DNA of 64,000 bases from an uncultured Prevotella sp. (lineage in GTDB: Bacteria > Bacteroidota > Bacteroidia > Bacteroidales > Bacteroidaceae), in assembly GCA_905234265.1 (NCBI GenBank), contig CAJOHJ010000009.1, positions 94,061 through 158,060 on the forward strand, given 5' to 3'. The notes below the pieces were generated by a model that saw only the letters and a list, made by a program, of their open reading frames with translations, searched no databases and was not told the origin of the DNA. Every line of letters starts with the position of its first letter. Positions within the stretch are counted from its first letter, which is position 1. Of the stretch, positions 29,879-39,549 are shown in pieces. A program made the translations under genes and the position numbers.

Positions 29879-29884
29879 ATATTG

Positions 29885-29950
29885 TAAAATAAATCCCCGA
29901 CCTTGCCATCCGTGGCAAACTTGTACCACAAGACCCAAACGATGAAAACT
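29885..29950 (+). pseudogene. hsdS conserved-region remnant
   Basis: CCCGACCTTGCCATCCGTGGCAAACTTGTACCACAAGACCCAAACGATGAA encodes PDLAIRGKLVPQDPNDE, near-identical to the 28605-28660 region of hsdS. Confidence 0.85.
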
Positions 29951-30041
29951 GCATTCGTTCTTCCCCCCTCCTGAATTATCAAAGTTTTAGACATAAACAA
30001 ATAATTCCTGATTTTTTCTTTCATATCTGTTTCTTATTTAT

Positions 30042-30049
30042 TATCTTTG
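30042..30049 (+). promoter_or_regulatory. Putative -7 element (TATCTTTG) for rubrerythrin-like gene
   Basis: TAnnTTTG match 52 bp upstream of the ATG. Confidence 0.5.
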
Positions 30050-30100
30050 CCAACAAAGAATAAAACCTATTCAACTAAACAAACAAATATTTACTGAATT

Positions 30101-30658
30101 ATGAAGAAAAAATTCATTTGCGCCGTTTGCGGCTACATCTATGAGGGCGACGCCGCTCCTGAGAAGTGTCCAATATGTAAGGCTCCTGCCTCAAAGTTCT
30201 CTGAACTGAAGGAAGGCGGTGAAACCACCTACGCTACCGTACACCGCATTGGCGACGGCAAGCCGGAGGGCGTCAGCGAAGAAATGATACAGGACCTGCG
30301 CGACCACTTCAACGGCGAATGCGGCGAGGTGGGCATGTATCTGGCCATGGCCCGTCAGGCCGACCGCGAGGGCTATCCGGAAATTGCCGAGGCTTTCAAG
30401 CGCTATGCCTTCGAAGAGGCCGACCACGCCAGCCGCTTTGCCGAACTGCTGGGCGAATGCGTATGGGACACCAAGACAAACCTCGAAAAGCGCGCAGCCG
30501 CAGAGGCCGGTGCCTGCGAGGATAAGTTCCGCATTGCCAAGAATGCCAAGGCTGCCGGCTTCGACGCCATCCACGACACCGTTCACGAAATGGCCAAGGA
30601 CGAGGCACGCCACGGTGCAGGCTTCGCAGGACTGCTGAAACGCTATTTCGGAAAATAA
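30101..30658 (+). CDS. Reverse-rubrerythrin-like protein (N-terminal rubredoxin domain)
   Basis: [23 protein letters not shown] rubredoxin knuckles then a ferritin-like four-helix domain with ExxH motifs. Confidence 0.9.
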   Translation: MKKKFICAVCGYIYEGDAAPEKCPICKAPASKFSELKEGGETTYATVHRIGDGKPEGVSEEMIQDLRDHFNGECGEVGMYLAMARQADREGYPEIAEAFKRYAFEEADHASRFAELLGECVWDTKTNLEKRAAAEAGACEDKFRIAKNAKAAGFDAIHDTVHEMAKDEARHGAGFAGLLKRYFGK

Positions 30659-30710
30659 GTAATTTCGGATGAAAGTACAACAAAATTGGGAAAATGTCGT
30701 TTTATCATTG

Positions 30711-32027
30711 ATGACAAGACGGCATTTCCCCTTTTTCTTTGTACTGCTGATGCTGCTGGCGGCATGCTCCGACGACGAGACTTTCAGCAGCAGCCCGTCG
30801 GACAGGCTTTCCTTTTCGACAGACACCGTCCGCCTGGACACAATGTTCAGCGGCACACCGTCACCAACATACACTTTCTGGGTGCATAACACCACGAGCA
30901 AAGGGCTGCGCATGAGCAACGTGCGCCTGGAACGCGGCAACCAGTCGGGCTTCCGCGTAAATGTCGACGGCACATTCCTCGACCCGATAGCCACCGGGCT
31001 GGAGATACGCCACGGCGACAGCCTGCGCGTCTTCGTTGAGGCCACCACCCTGCTGCAGAACTCTGCCACGCCGCAGCTGGTAGAGGACAACCTTATCTTT
31101 GCACTTGAAAGCGGCATAGAGCAGAAAGTCAACCTGAGGACATACAGCTGGGACGCAGAGAAGATAGGCACCCTGCGCATCAGCCGCGACACCACCATAC
31201 AGTCGGCCATTCCGCTGGTGGTCTTCGACAGCATAATCGTTGAGCAGGGAGCCACGCTGACAATAAGCGACACTCAGCTGTTCTTCCACGACAAGGCTGG
31301 CATCCGCGTCAGCGGAACCATCACGGCACAGCGGTGCCTGTTCCGAGGCGACCGGCTGGACCACATGTTCGACTATCTGCCTTACGACCGCATCAGCGGC
31401 CAGTGGGGCGGCATCGTCATCAGCTCACCGCCGGGAAACATCAACTCATTCACCGACTGCGACATCCGCAACGCAACCGATGCCGTCGTCTGCGACAGTG
31501 CTGCAGTAGCCTTCACGCGCTGCACGATACACAACAGCCGAGGCTATGGAGTCAAGGCTGCCAATGCCACAATGTCGTTCTACAACTGCATCATGAGCAA
31601 CAGCATGAACGACTGTCTGGCCATCGACGGCGGGACAATACTCATCGACCACTGCACGCTGGCACAATTCTACCCCTTCAAGGCTGACCGCGGCGTGGCC
31701 CTGCGCTTCACCAACGGATGTGCTGACATGCTGCTGAAGTGCGTCAACACGCTGGTGACAGGCTATGCCGACGACGTCATCATGGGCGACGCTGCCGACA
31801 CGGCAAGAGTCTTCGACTACTATCTTGCCGACTGCATACTGCGCACCATCCCCGTGGAAGACACGCTGCGCTGCGAGCGCGTAGTGTGGGAGACAGCACA
31901 GGACAGCGTACAGGCGACAAAGCACTTCAAGACCATTGATGAGACCAACTTCATCTACGACTTCACCATCGACTCCATATCGCCGGCCATAAAAGCGGAC
32001 GCCGGGGCAAGGCTGGAGAAACAATGA
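30711..32027 (+). CDS. Putative lipoprotein with right-handed beta-helix-like region
   Basis: MTRRHFPFFFVLLMLLAACSDDE lipobox; repeated parallel-beta-helix-like stretches. Confidence 0.65.
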   Translation: MTRRHFPFFFVLLMLLAACSDDETFSSSPSDRLSFSTDTVRLDTMFSGTPSPTYTFWVHNTTSKGLRMSNVRLERGNQSGFRVNVDGTFLDPIATGLEIRHGDSLRVFVEATTLLQNSATPQLVEDNLIFALESGIEQKVNLRTYSWDAEKIGTLRISRDTTIQSAIPLVVFDSIIVEQGATLTISDTQLFFHDKAGIRVSGTITAQRCLFRGDRLDHMFDYLPYDRISGQWGGIVISSPPGNINSFTDCDIRNATDAVVCDSAAVAFTRCTIHNSRGYGVKAANATMSFYNCIMSNSMNDCLAIDGGTILIDHCTLAQFYPFKADRGVALRFTNGCADMLLKCVNTLVTGYADDVIMGDAADTARVFDYYLADCILRTIPVEDTLRCERVVWETAQDSVQATKHFKTIDETNFIYDFTIDSISPAIKADAGARLEKQ

Positions 32028-32076
32028 AAGAAACTGTATTCAAGACAAAACTATAAACTTAAAAAGAAATAACATT

Positions 32077-32502
32077 ATGCAAAGCGATCCAAAACAGTGC
32101 CTTTACTGCACAAACAACGAAACACTTCACAATCTGATGATTGAGTTCGCACAACTGCGCGTGTCGCGCGCCTTCCTCTTCAAGGAGCAGACTTATCGCG
32201 GCCGCTGCCTCGTGGCCTACAAGGACCACGTGAACGACCTCAACGAACTGAGCGACGAAGACCGCAACGCCTTCATGGCTGACGTGGCACAGGTGACACG
32301 CGCCATGCAGAAGGCTTTCAACCCAGAGAAGATAAACTACGGAGCATACAGCGACAAGCTCTCGCATCTGCACTTCCATCTGGCCCCCAAGTATGTAGAC
32401 GGCCCTGACTACGGCGGCACATTCCAGATGAACCCCGGCAAAGTATACCTCAGCGATGCCGAATATCAGGAGATGATTGACAAGATCAAGGCTTGTCTGT
32501 AA
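32077..32502 (+). CDS. HIT-family-like protein
   Basis: LSHLHFHLAPKY (HxHxH-type); VAYKDHVNDLNELSDED. Confidence 0.75.
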   Translation: MQSDPKQCLYCTNNETLHNLMIEFAQLRVSRAFLFKEQTYRGRCLVAYKDHVNDLNELSDEDRNAFMADVAQVTRAMQKAFNPEKINYGAYSDKLSHLHFHLAPKYVDGPDYGGTFQMNPGKVYLSDAEYQEMIDKIKACL

Positions 32503-32556
32503 AAACAATACTATAGTAAATCCGAAAATAGTAAACAGTAAATAGCAAATCTCAAG

Positions 32557-33804
32557 ATGGCAATAGTAAAACCGTTCAAGGGCATACGTCCGCCTCGCGA
32601 TCTCGTCGAGCAGGTGGAGAGCCGCCCCTACGATGTGCTGAATTCTGAAGAGGCACGACAGGAGGCCGGCGACAACGAGAAGAGCCTCTACCACATCATC
32701 AAGCCTGAGATAGACTTCCCCGAAGGCACCAGCGAATACGACCCTCGCGTCTACGAGAAGGCTGCCGAGAACTTCCAGAAGTTCCAGGACAAGGGATGGC
32801 TGGTGCAGGACACGCGCGAACATTATTATATATATGCACAGACAATGAACCAGAAGGCTCAGTACGGTCTTGTGGTCTGCGCACATACCGACGACTACCA
32901 GAAGGGTAACATCAAAAAGCATGAGCTGACACGCCGCGACAAGGAGGAAGACCGCATGAAGCATGTACGCGTAAACAACGCCAACATCGAACCGGTGTTC
33001 TTTGCCTATCCCGACAATGCCACTCTCGATGCCCTCATCAAGCGATATGCACAGACGAAGCCGGAATACGACTTCATTGCTCCAATAGACGGGTTCCGCC
33101 ACCAGTTCTGGATTATCGACAACGACGAGGACACAAAGACCATCACCGCCGAGTTTGCCAAGATGCCCAGCCTCTACATTGCCGACGGACACCACCGCTC
33201 GGCAGCAGCTGCACTCGTGGGCGCTGAAAAGCAAAAGCAGAACCCCAACCACCGTGGCGACGAGGAATACAACTTCTTCATGGCCGTCTGCTTCCAGGCT
33301 TCACAGCTCACCATTCTCGACTACAACCGTGTGGTCAAGGACCTTAACGGAATGTCATCGGAGGAATTCCTTGCCGCACTGCAGGTAAACTTCACCGTTG
33401 CCGACAAGGGAACGGAAATCTACAAGCCACAGCAGCTGCACGAATTCTCACTCTATCTGGACGGACACTGGTACAGCCTCACAGCCAAGGAAGGAACCTA
33501 CGACAACAGCGACCCAATAGGCGTGCTGGACGTAGACATCTCCAGCCGTCTTATTCTTGACGAGATACTGAACATCGGCGACCTGCGCTCGTCAAAGCGC
33601 ATCGACTTCGTTGGCGGACTGCGCGGACTGGGCGAGCTGAAGCGACGCGTTGACAGCGGCGAGATGAGAATGGCTCTGGCTCTCTATCCAGTAACTATGC
33701 AACAGATTATGGACATTGCCGACAGCGGAAAAATCATGCCGCCAAAGGCAACATGGTTTGAACCTAAGCTGCGTTCAGGACTGGTAATTCACAAACTTGC
33801 CTGA
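32557..33804 (+). CDS. DUF1015 family protein
   Basis: MAIVKPFKGIRPPRDLVEQVESRPYDVLNSEEAR; LYIADGHHRSAAAAL. Confidence 0.88.
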   Translation: MAIVKPFKGIRPPRDLVEQVESRPYDVLNSEEARQEAGDNEKSLYHIIKPEIDFPEGTSEYDPRVYEKAAENFQKFQDKGWLVQDTREHYYIYAQTMNQKAQYGLVVCAHTDDYQKGNIKKHELTRRDKEEDRMKHVRVNNANIEPVFFAYPDNATLDALIKRYAQTKPEYDFIAPIDGFRHQFWIIDNDEDTKTITAEFAKMPSLYIADGHHRSAAAALVGAEKQKQNPNHRGDEEYNFFMAVCFQASQLTILDYNRVVKDLNGMSSEEFLAALQVNFTVADKGTEIYKPQQLHEFSLYLDGHWYSLTAKEGTYDNSDPIGVLDVDISSRLILDEILNIGDLRSSKRIDFVGGLRGLGELKRRVDSGEMRMALALYPVTMQQIMDIADSGKIMPPKATWFEPKLRSGLVIHKLA

Positions 33805-33824
33805 TTGCCAGCAAGGACAACAGA

Positions 33825-34403
33825 ATGACCGACGAATACAAGACTATAGCAACAGAAAGCGAGGGCTACTATACTGAAAAGCGTAGTAAGTTCCTCGCTT
33901 TTGCTCATCCCGTCAAGACCGTTGACGAGGTGAAGGGCATCATTGAAAAGTACAGAAAGAAATACTATGATGCCCGCCATGTCTGCTATGCCTACATGCT
34001 TGGAGCCGAACGCAAGGACTTCCGTGCCAACGACGACGGAGAGCCAAGCAGTACTGCCGGCAAGCCTATTCTCGGCCAGATAAACAGTAACGAACTTACA
34101 GACATTCTCATTGTCGTGGTGCGCTATTACGGTGGTGTCAACCTTGGCACCAGCGGTCTCATAGTTGCATACCGCGAGGCTGCTGCCGATGCCATAGCCC
34201 ATGCCTCCATTGAGACACGACAAGTGGAAGAAATCGTAAAGTATTCATTTGCATATCCGCAAATGAATGATGTTATGCGCATTGTCAAGGACTTGCAGCC
34301 ACGCATCATCAGCCAGACATACGACAACACCTGTGAGATTGTCTTGTCGATACGCAAAAGCGGAGCCGACGAACTGCGAAAAAAGTTAGACAGTCTGCTG
34401 TAA
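33825..34403 (+). CDS. YigZ/IMPACT family protein
   Basis: SKFLAFAHPVKTVDEV; DDGEPSSTAGKPIL; VVRYYGGVNLGTSGLI. Confidence 0.93.
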   Translation: MTDEYKTIATESEGYYTEKRSKFLAFAHPVKTVDEVKGIIEKYRKKYYDARHVCYAYMLGAERKDFRANDDGEPSSTAGKPILGQINSNELTDILIVVVRYYGGVNLGTSGLIVAYREAAADAIAHASIETRQVEEIVKYSFAYPQMNDVMRIVKDLQPRIISQTYDNTCEIVLSIRKSGADELRKKLDSLL

Positions 34404-35981
34404 ATAGGCTGCACACATCTCGGCGCATCGTTCTCCGTCGACACCGGCAGAAACTATACCACCAGCATAGCCGGCACCTTCGCCGCATGGGAAAAGGCCT
34501 GCAATCTGGACATGCATCAGAGTGTCGGCATTGCGGACAATGCGTACAGGACTACTGGTGCGTGTCTCTACACCTATCATTACTGCCTCATTCGTCAGAA
34601 AGCCATGGCTCTGGCGACCAAAGGCCTTGAAGCCTTCCTGCAAGCGATGGCTAATGCCATCGGGCAGCCAAAAATGCAGCGGCGAAGATATAAGTCCCGG
34701 CGCGTATGACGAACGGGGCAAATCATAGCTCAGCCGCCTGTTGACGAAGTCGGCCATGCGCTGGGCAGGAGCCGTCTGCTTCATGTTTCCCTGCTGCCAG
34801 CAGTCACGCTCGAGCCGTTCCTGGAAGTGCATGACGCGCAGAGGGTCGTCACCCTCAATATCCTCAGCACGCATTTCCACTACCATGCCGCTGTTCGACC
34901 ACTGGCCGCCACGATTAGAAGGTGACATCCCATTGACTACAATTTGTTGCTTGCCTGTGGCTGCAGGAATGACAAAGCCGCCAGGACACATGCAGAAGGA
35001 ATAGACGCCACGGCCATCGACCTGCGTGACAAAGGAATATTCAGCAGCAGGCAGGTACTTGCCCCTACCCTGCTTGTTATGGTACTGTATCTGGTCAATG
35101 AGTGCAGAAGGATGCTCCAGACGCACACCAAAGGCAATACCTTTAGCTTCTATCGCGATGCTGCTGTCGAAAAGGTATTGATAAACATCACGGGCACTAT
35201 GGCCTGTAGCAAGAATGACAGGACCGAAGAATTGGTGTTGGGTGTTGGGTGTTGGGTGTTGGGTGATGGCCTCAACGCCGACAACCTTAGGGCTTCCATA
35301 ACCGCCATCACCTTCTATAAGCAGACGGGTCATCTTTGTCTGGAAGTGTACCTCGCCGCCACAGCGCAGGATGGTGTTGCGCATGTTCTCGATAACTCGC
35401 GGCAGCTTGTCAGTGCCAATATGAGGATGAGCATCGGCCAATATGTTAGCAGATGCTCCATGCTGGCAGAACACGTTTAAGATTTTATCTATCGAGCCGC
35501 GCTTCTTTGAACGAGTATACAGCTTGCCGTCGCTATAGGCACCAGCCCCACCCTCGCCGAAGCAATAGTTGCTCTCGCCGTCTATCTGCTGCGTCTTCGT
35601 AATCTGCGACAAGTCCTTCTTACGCTCATGCACATCCTTGCCACGCTCAAGCACTATAGGCCGAAGGCCAAGTTCTATAAGACGAAGGGCTGCAAAAAGG
35701 CCGCCAGGGCCTGCACCGACTACTATCACCTGTGGCCTGCTGCTGACATCGGGATATTCGGTATGAACATATTCGTCGTCCTGTGGCTGTTCGTTGATGT
35801 ACACACGCACTTTCAGATTGACGTATATGTTACGCTGACGTGCATCAATGCTACGGCGCAGAATGCGCAAGCCCGTAATCGTACGCACGTCAAAGCCATA
35901 CTCATCGGCCAGCCAGTTGCGCAGCAAAGGCTCGTTGGCTGCGACCGCAGGTGTCACACGTATCTGATACTCGCTAATCAT
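34386..35981 (-). CDS. FAD-dependent dehydrogenase (NAD(P)/FAD oxidoreductase)
   Basis: VIVVGAGPGGLFAALRLIELGLRPIVLERGKDV; GEGAGYAGGIVSAGVDG. Confidence 0.9.
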   Translation of the reverse strand: MISEYQIRVTPAVAANEPLLRNWLADEYGFDVRTITGLRILRRSIDARQRNIYVNLKVRVYINEQPQDDEYVHTEYPDVSSRPQVIVVGAGPGGLFAALRLIELGLRPIVLERGKDVHERKKDLSQITKTQQIDGESNYCFGEGGAGAYSDGKLYTRSKKRGSIDKILNVFCQHGASANILADAHPHIGTDKLPRVIENMRNTILRCGGEVHFQTKMTRLLIEGDGGYGSPKVVGVEAITQHPTPNTQHQFFGPVILATGHSARDVYQYLFDSSIAIEAKGIAFGVRLEHPSALIDQIQYHNKQGRGKYLPAAEYSFVTQVDGRGVYSFCMCPGGFVIPAATGKQQIVVNGMSPSNRGGQWSNSGMVVEMRAEDIEGDDPLRVMHFQERLERDCWQQGNMKQTAPAQRMADFVNRRLSYDLPRSSYAPGLISSPLHFWLPDGISHRLQEGFKAFGRQSHGFLTNEAVMIGVETRTSSPVRIVRNADTLMHVQIAGLFPCGEGAGYAGGIVSAGVDGERCAEMCAAYLQQTV

Positions 35982-36026
35982 GCAATTGTTACTTTTTCAA
36001 CTCTCAGAGTTATCTCTCAGGACACT

Positions 36027-36419
36027 TCACTTTTCAGTCCCGAACAGGTCGTTGATTTCTTCTATCTCGTCGCTGTCAAACCACTTCGAGAGACGCTCAC
36101 GGGCTTTCTTCTGAATGTCGACATCGACATCGGTCCAGACTTTCTTAAGCACATAGAGCAGCACGGCGAGGTCGTCGGTAAGGCCAGCAATGGGAATGGC
36201 ATCGGGAATGACATCCAGCGGACTGATCATATATCCCAAGGCTCCAATAATCATGGCCTTGTTGGCAGCACTGACCTTCTTGCTCTGAAGTGTATAATAC
36301 AATATCAAAGCAGCATACACCAGCTTCGCACCTGCACGCTTGGCTATGCGGGCTATTTTCTCAACAAAATCCGATTGGGAAAACTTGCTGGCATAATTCA
36401 TAAAATCGGGTAATTCCAT
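36027..36419 (-). CDS. YkvA/DUF1232 family protein
   Basis: MIIGALGYMISPLDVIPDAIPIAGLTDDLAVL. Confidence 0.88.
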   Translation of the reverse strand: MELPDFMNYASKFSQSDFVEKIARIAKRAGAKLVYAALILYYTLQSKKVSAANKAMIIGALGYMISPLDVIPDAIPIAGLTDDLAVLLYVLKKVWTDVDVDIQKKARERLSKWFDSDEIEEINDLFGTEK

Positions 36420-36446
36420 ATCTCCAAGTTTATTGATTATTACTGT

Positions 36447-37388
36447 TTACTTTTTCTGGGGCGGATTAATCCTGATAATCTTCACACCGGTGAATGAAGG
36501 ATGCTTGGAAAGGTAGTCGTGGAGCGTCATAGGCTCGTCGACGACGCACTTGTGGATAGACGAGGCATTCAGAAGGTGCAACTGGCCATCATGCCAGGCG
36601 GCAAAGCCAAGATGAGCAATGTCAAGCCCTTTCTTCTTCGTCGTAATGGCTATGATGTCGCCATCACGGACACACGTTGACAATAATTTCGCATTTGCCG
36701 TCTGAGCCTTTGGTATGTAGCGCCATTTGCGCCCCGTAAGCTTTTTCTCCTGCAGCCTGATGAGTGGCACAAGGCGGCCGTCAGCCTTCAAAGCCTTGTA
36801 AGACTGCACGTGAGTACTCATGAAATTGATGCTAAGCGTCTGTATTGCCGAAAACGGAGGACGCGGCATCTGTATGTCTGTGACAAGATGAAGACTCTCA
36901 CCATTGTCAATTATCCAGTCTGAGAAATAATGCAGCCTTGACGCATATCCTGCAATCACGCCGCCGCGATAGCGAAGCTTCGTGAGCATGGCAAGAAAGT
37001 CTGTCCACCGGCACAGTCTCCTGTCAACACACATCTTCAATGCTGTCACTGTTTCTACAAATGTTGTACAATCCAGCTGGCGTGTGTTTACAACCAACTT
37101 CTCCGTGTCGTTGACTTCCAAGGTGTGGGCAACATAAGGCACGCCTATGAAATGTTGCGCAAACCATAGCGTACCGGCATTGGGCGGTGCCTCATTCAAC
37201 AAGCGGCATATCGTGATACTGTCTGCCTTGGTGTAAGTTACATCAGAAGGCAAGCCTACGACGGCTGAAGGCAAGCCTACGACATCAGAAGCCAAAGCAA
37301 CAACAGCAGAAGCAGACGGGACGGCTGCCTCAACTATAGAGAAGACCCCCGAAAGCCACGCAATAATTATGGAAAAAATGTATCTCAC
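36447..37388 (-). CDS. DUF1460 amidase-like protein with 7-aa repeats after the signal peptide
   Basis: LDCTTFVETVTALKM; GDIIAITTKKKGLDIAHLGFA; repeats VPSASAV/VALASDV/VGLPSAV/VGLPSDV. Confidence 0.8.
   Translation of the reverse strand: MRYIFSIIIAWLSGVFSIVEAAVPSASAVVALASDVVGLPSAVVGLPSDVTYTKADSITICRLLNEAPPNAGTLWFAQHFIGVPYVAHTLEVNDTEKLVVNTRQLDCTTFVETVTALKMCVDRRLCRWTDFLAMLTKLRYRGGVIAGYASRLHYFSDWIIDNGESLHLVTDIQMPRPPFSAIQTLSINFMSTHVQSYKALKADGRLVPLIRLQEKKLTGRKWRYIPKAQTANAKLLSTCVRDGDIIAITTKKKGLDIAHLGFAAWHDGQLHLLNASSIHKCVVDEPMTLHDYLSKHPSFTGVKIIRINPPQKK
37240..37323. repeat. Four in-frame 21-bp units in the DUF1460 gene
   Basis: ACATCAGAAGGCAAGCCTACG / ACGGCTGAAGGCAAGCCTACG / ACATCAGAAGCCAAAGCAACA / ACAGCAGAAGCAGACGGGACG. 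Confidence 0.9.
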
Positions 37389-37391
37389 TTG

Positions 37392-38513
37392 TCAATGCTT
37401 CTTTTTCTTGTAATGTTCCCTGGCGCCAAAATTATATCCGACATAGATTTTCAGATTGCCAAAAATATTATTGGCTGCGAACTGTGACTTCCTGTAATTA
37501 TATGCCCTCACAATGGCAGATGCCCCTGCATACCAGCGATTGTTGTTGTAAACAAGGCCAAAACGGCCGATGCCATCAAGATTAATGTTTGAGAAATCAA
37601 AGCCTCGCGAAACCGTACTTGTGTTCTCACCCTTAGACTTCTTATAAGCCAAAGCCATAGACAGCGAAGCGCAAAACAGGCAGTTACGTGCAAACACCCA
37701 GTTGTAGGCATAGCCTGCGGAGAGGTTTATATCGGTGTATTTGACACTATTGAACGCCAGCCCACTGTCCAATTTAACTTCACCGCCGGTTCGCTCGTCA
37801 ATGACGCGCTGCATTTCGCCACTGTCAAATTCCAAAGAGTTGGACGTATATCCAAAGCCTGCCATCCATGAGCCACAACTGATTTTCTGCATGCTGCTCT
37901 GCGCAAAGGCTGCAGGATAGGAAAAACGCTGATGATTGAATATGTAATAAACATTGAAGCCGGTAATGCCGACACTCAAACCACTGAATGGAACACCTTC
38001 CATCTGCCTGCTTGCAGACTCGTTGCCAAGACGCGCATTACGAATCTTGTAGTCGCTGCCCGTACGACGATAATATAAATCGGCACCTACCTGCGCAGCA
38101 TATATGCTAAAGTCGAATTCCTGCTTACGTGATTTGTTGGCAACATCAACAGCCGTAAGGTCAATGGTATATCCCATGAAAATCCACCGCCAACCAAAAT
38201 AAGGGCCGAACTTTATCGTAGGTGCAGGTGAGAAGGTGATAGACTGCATGTTGCTGCCAAGGGTACTCAAGCGATAGAAGTCGTAGTTATATGTTGTCTG
38301 CAACATTACCGACCAGTTATAATGCTGGGGCTCTACATAATTAGTGTCTATATAACTGAAACCCCTTATTGTCCGGCGCAGCCAGCTCATCTTTTTGCCT
38401 GTCTGTTCAGTCTCGCTGCTGTCAGCAACGGCCGTCAGTCTCTGCATGTCACCAGCGGAAAGCCTGCATGCAGTCATGGCAAGCATTAGGAATATCAGGA
38501 TGCGCTTCATCAT
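37392..38513 (-). CDS. Outer-membrane/secreted protein (DUF4421-like)
   Basis: Signal MMKRILIFLMLAMTACRLSA; beta-strand-rich C-terminal body. Confidence 0.65.
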   Translation of the reverse strand: MMKRILIFLMLAMTACRLSAGDMQRLTAVADSSETEQTGKKMSWLRRTIRGFSYIDTNYVEPQHYNWSVMLQTTYNYDFYRLSTLGSNMQSITFSPAPTIKFGPYFGWRWIFMGYTIDLTAVDVANKSRKQEFDFSIYAAQVGADLYYRRTGSDYKIRNARLGNESASRQMEGVPFSGLSVGITGFNVYYIFNHQRFSYPAAFAQSSMQKISCGSWMAGFGYTSNSLEFDSGEMQRVIDERTGGEVKLDSGLAFNSVKYTDINLSAGYAYNWVFARNCLFCASLSMALAYKKSKGENTSTVSRGFDFSNINLDGIGRFGLVYNNNRWYAGASAIVRAYNYRKSQFAANNIFGNLKIYVGYNFGAREHYKKKKH

Positions 38514-38515
38514 AG

Positions 38516-39499
38516 TCAGAACTTGCCAAGTATACGATCTAACACCCAGTTGACAGGAGTTACATTTACACTGGTACATCTGCAGACGCCAAGGCCCTGC
38601 AAGTGTTCACAGACATTCTTAATCAGAGGGAACTGGACGTTCGGCGGATTAGGCACGGCTATGCTTTCCTCACCATAGATGGTGTGAAGCCTGATAGGCT
38701 TGTAGTCGAAAACTGAAAAAGCTACCGAGCCACGGTCGCCAATCAAGTCAATACGGTCTTCACGAGCCGACTCATGTGCCACAAAGCACCACGAACCACT
38801 GCCAGGAAGGCCATTCTCAAACTCAAAGCAGACACTGACAGTGTCTTCGGCAGCATAAAGGCCGCCCCTGTTGGAACATATTCCATAAGCATCGATGATA
38901 ATGCCGAAAAGATGTTGCAACAGGTCCAACTGATGTGGAGCCAGATCGTAGAAATAGCCACCGCCGGCAATATCGGGCTGCAATCTCCACGGCAGAAGAC
39001 CATTGCGGCCGTAGTCAACGTCGCGCGGCGGCGTGGCAAAACGAATTTGAACGCTGACGACCTTGCCTATAACGCCACGGTCCACGATTTCCTTCACCTT
39101 CTCAAAATAAGGAAGGTAGCGGCGATAATAGGCAACGAAGCATGGCTGTCCCGTCTCTTCGGAGACCCTGTTGACACGTGCGCAGTCTTCGTATGATGCC
39201 GCCAGTGGTTTTTCTACATAGACAGGCTTGCCAGCCTTCATTGCCATAATGGCAAAGGTTGCATGGCTTGAAGGAGGAGTGGCAATGTAGACGGCATTGA
39301 CTTCCGGGTCGTCAATGAGTTCCTGAGCATCGGTGTACCAGCGGCTGACGCCATGCCGTTGCGCATAGCTTCTTGCCTTGGAGCCGTCGCGGCTCATTAC
39401 GGCAACAACGCTCGAACCTTCAACCTTCGAGAAGGCCGGTCCGCTTTTTATTTCCGTAACTTCACCGCAGCCGACAAATCCCCACTTCAGTATTTTCAT
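38516..39499 (-). CDS. Gfo/Idh/MocA family oxidoreductase
   Basis: WGFVGCGEVTEIKSGPAF; YIATPPSSHATFAIMAMKAGKPVYVEKPLA. Confidence 0.93.
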   Translation of the reverse strand: MKILKWGFVGCGEVTEIKSGPAFSKVEGSSVVAVMSRDGSKARSYAQRHGVSRWYTDAQELIDDPEVNAVYIATPPSSHATFAIMAMKAGKPVYVEKPLAASYEDCARVNRVSEETGQPCFVAYYRRYLPYFEKVKEIVDRGVIGKVVSVQIRFATPPRDVDYGRNGLLPWRLQPDIAGGGYFYDLAPHQLDLLQHLFGIIIDAYGICSNRGGLYAAEDTVSVCFEFENGLPGSGSWCFVAHESAREDRIDLIGDRGSVAFSVFDYKPIRLHTIYGEESIAVPNPPNVQFPLIKNVCEHLQGLGVCRCTSVNVTPVNWVLDRILGKF

Positions 39500-39549
39500 C
39501 TATTACTAGCACAATGTAAGGACGCTAACAGCTCCGCCCTATTATGAGT

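Noticed and set aside
32059-33252. 397-aa minus-strand ORF
   Set aside because: Antisense to the well-supported HIT-like and DUF1015 genes; long antisense frames are expected from the codon usage here.
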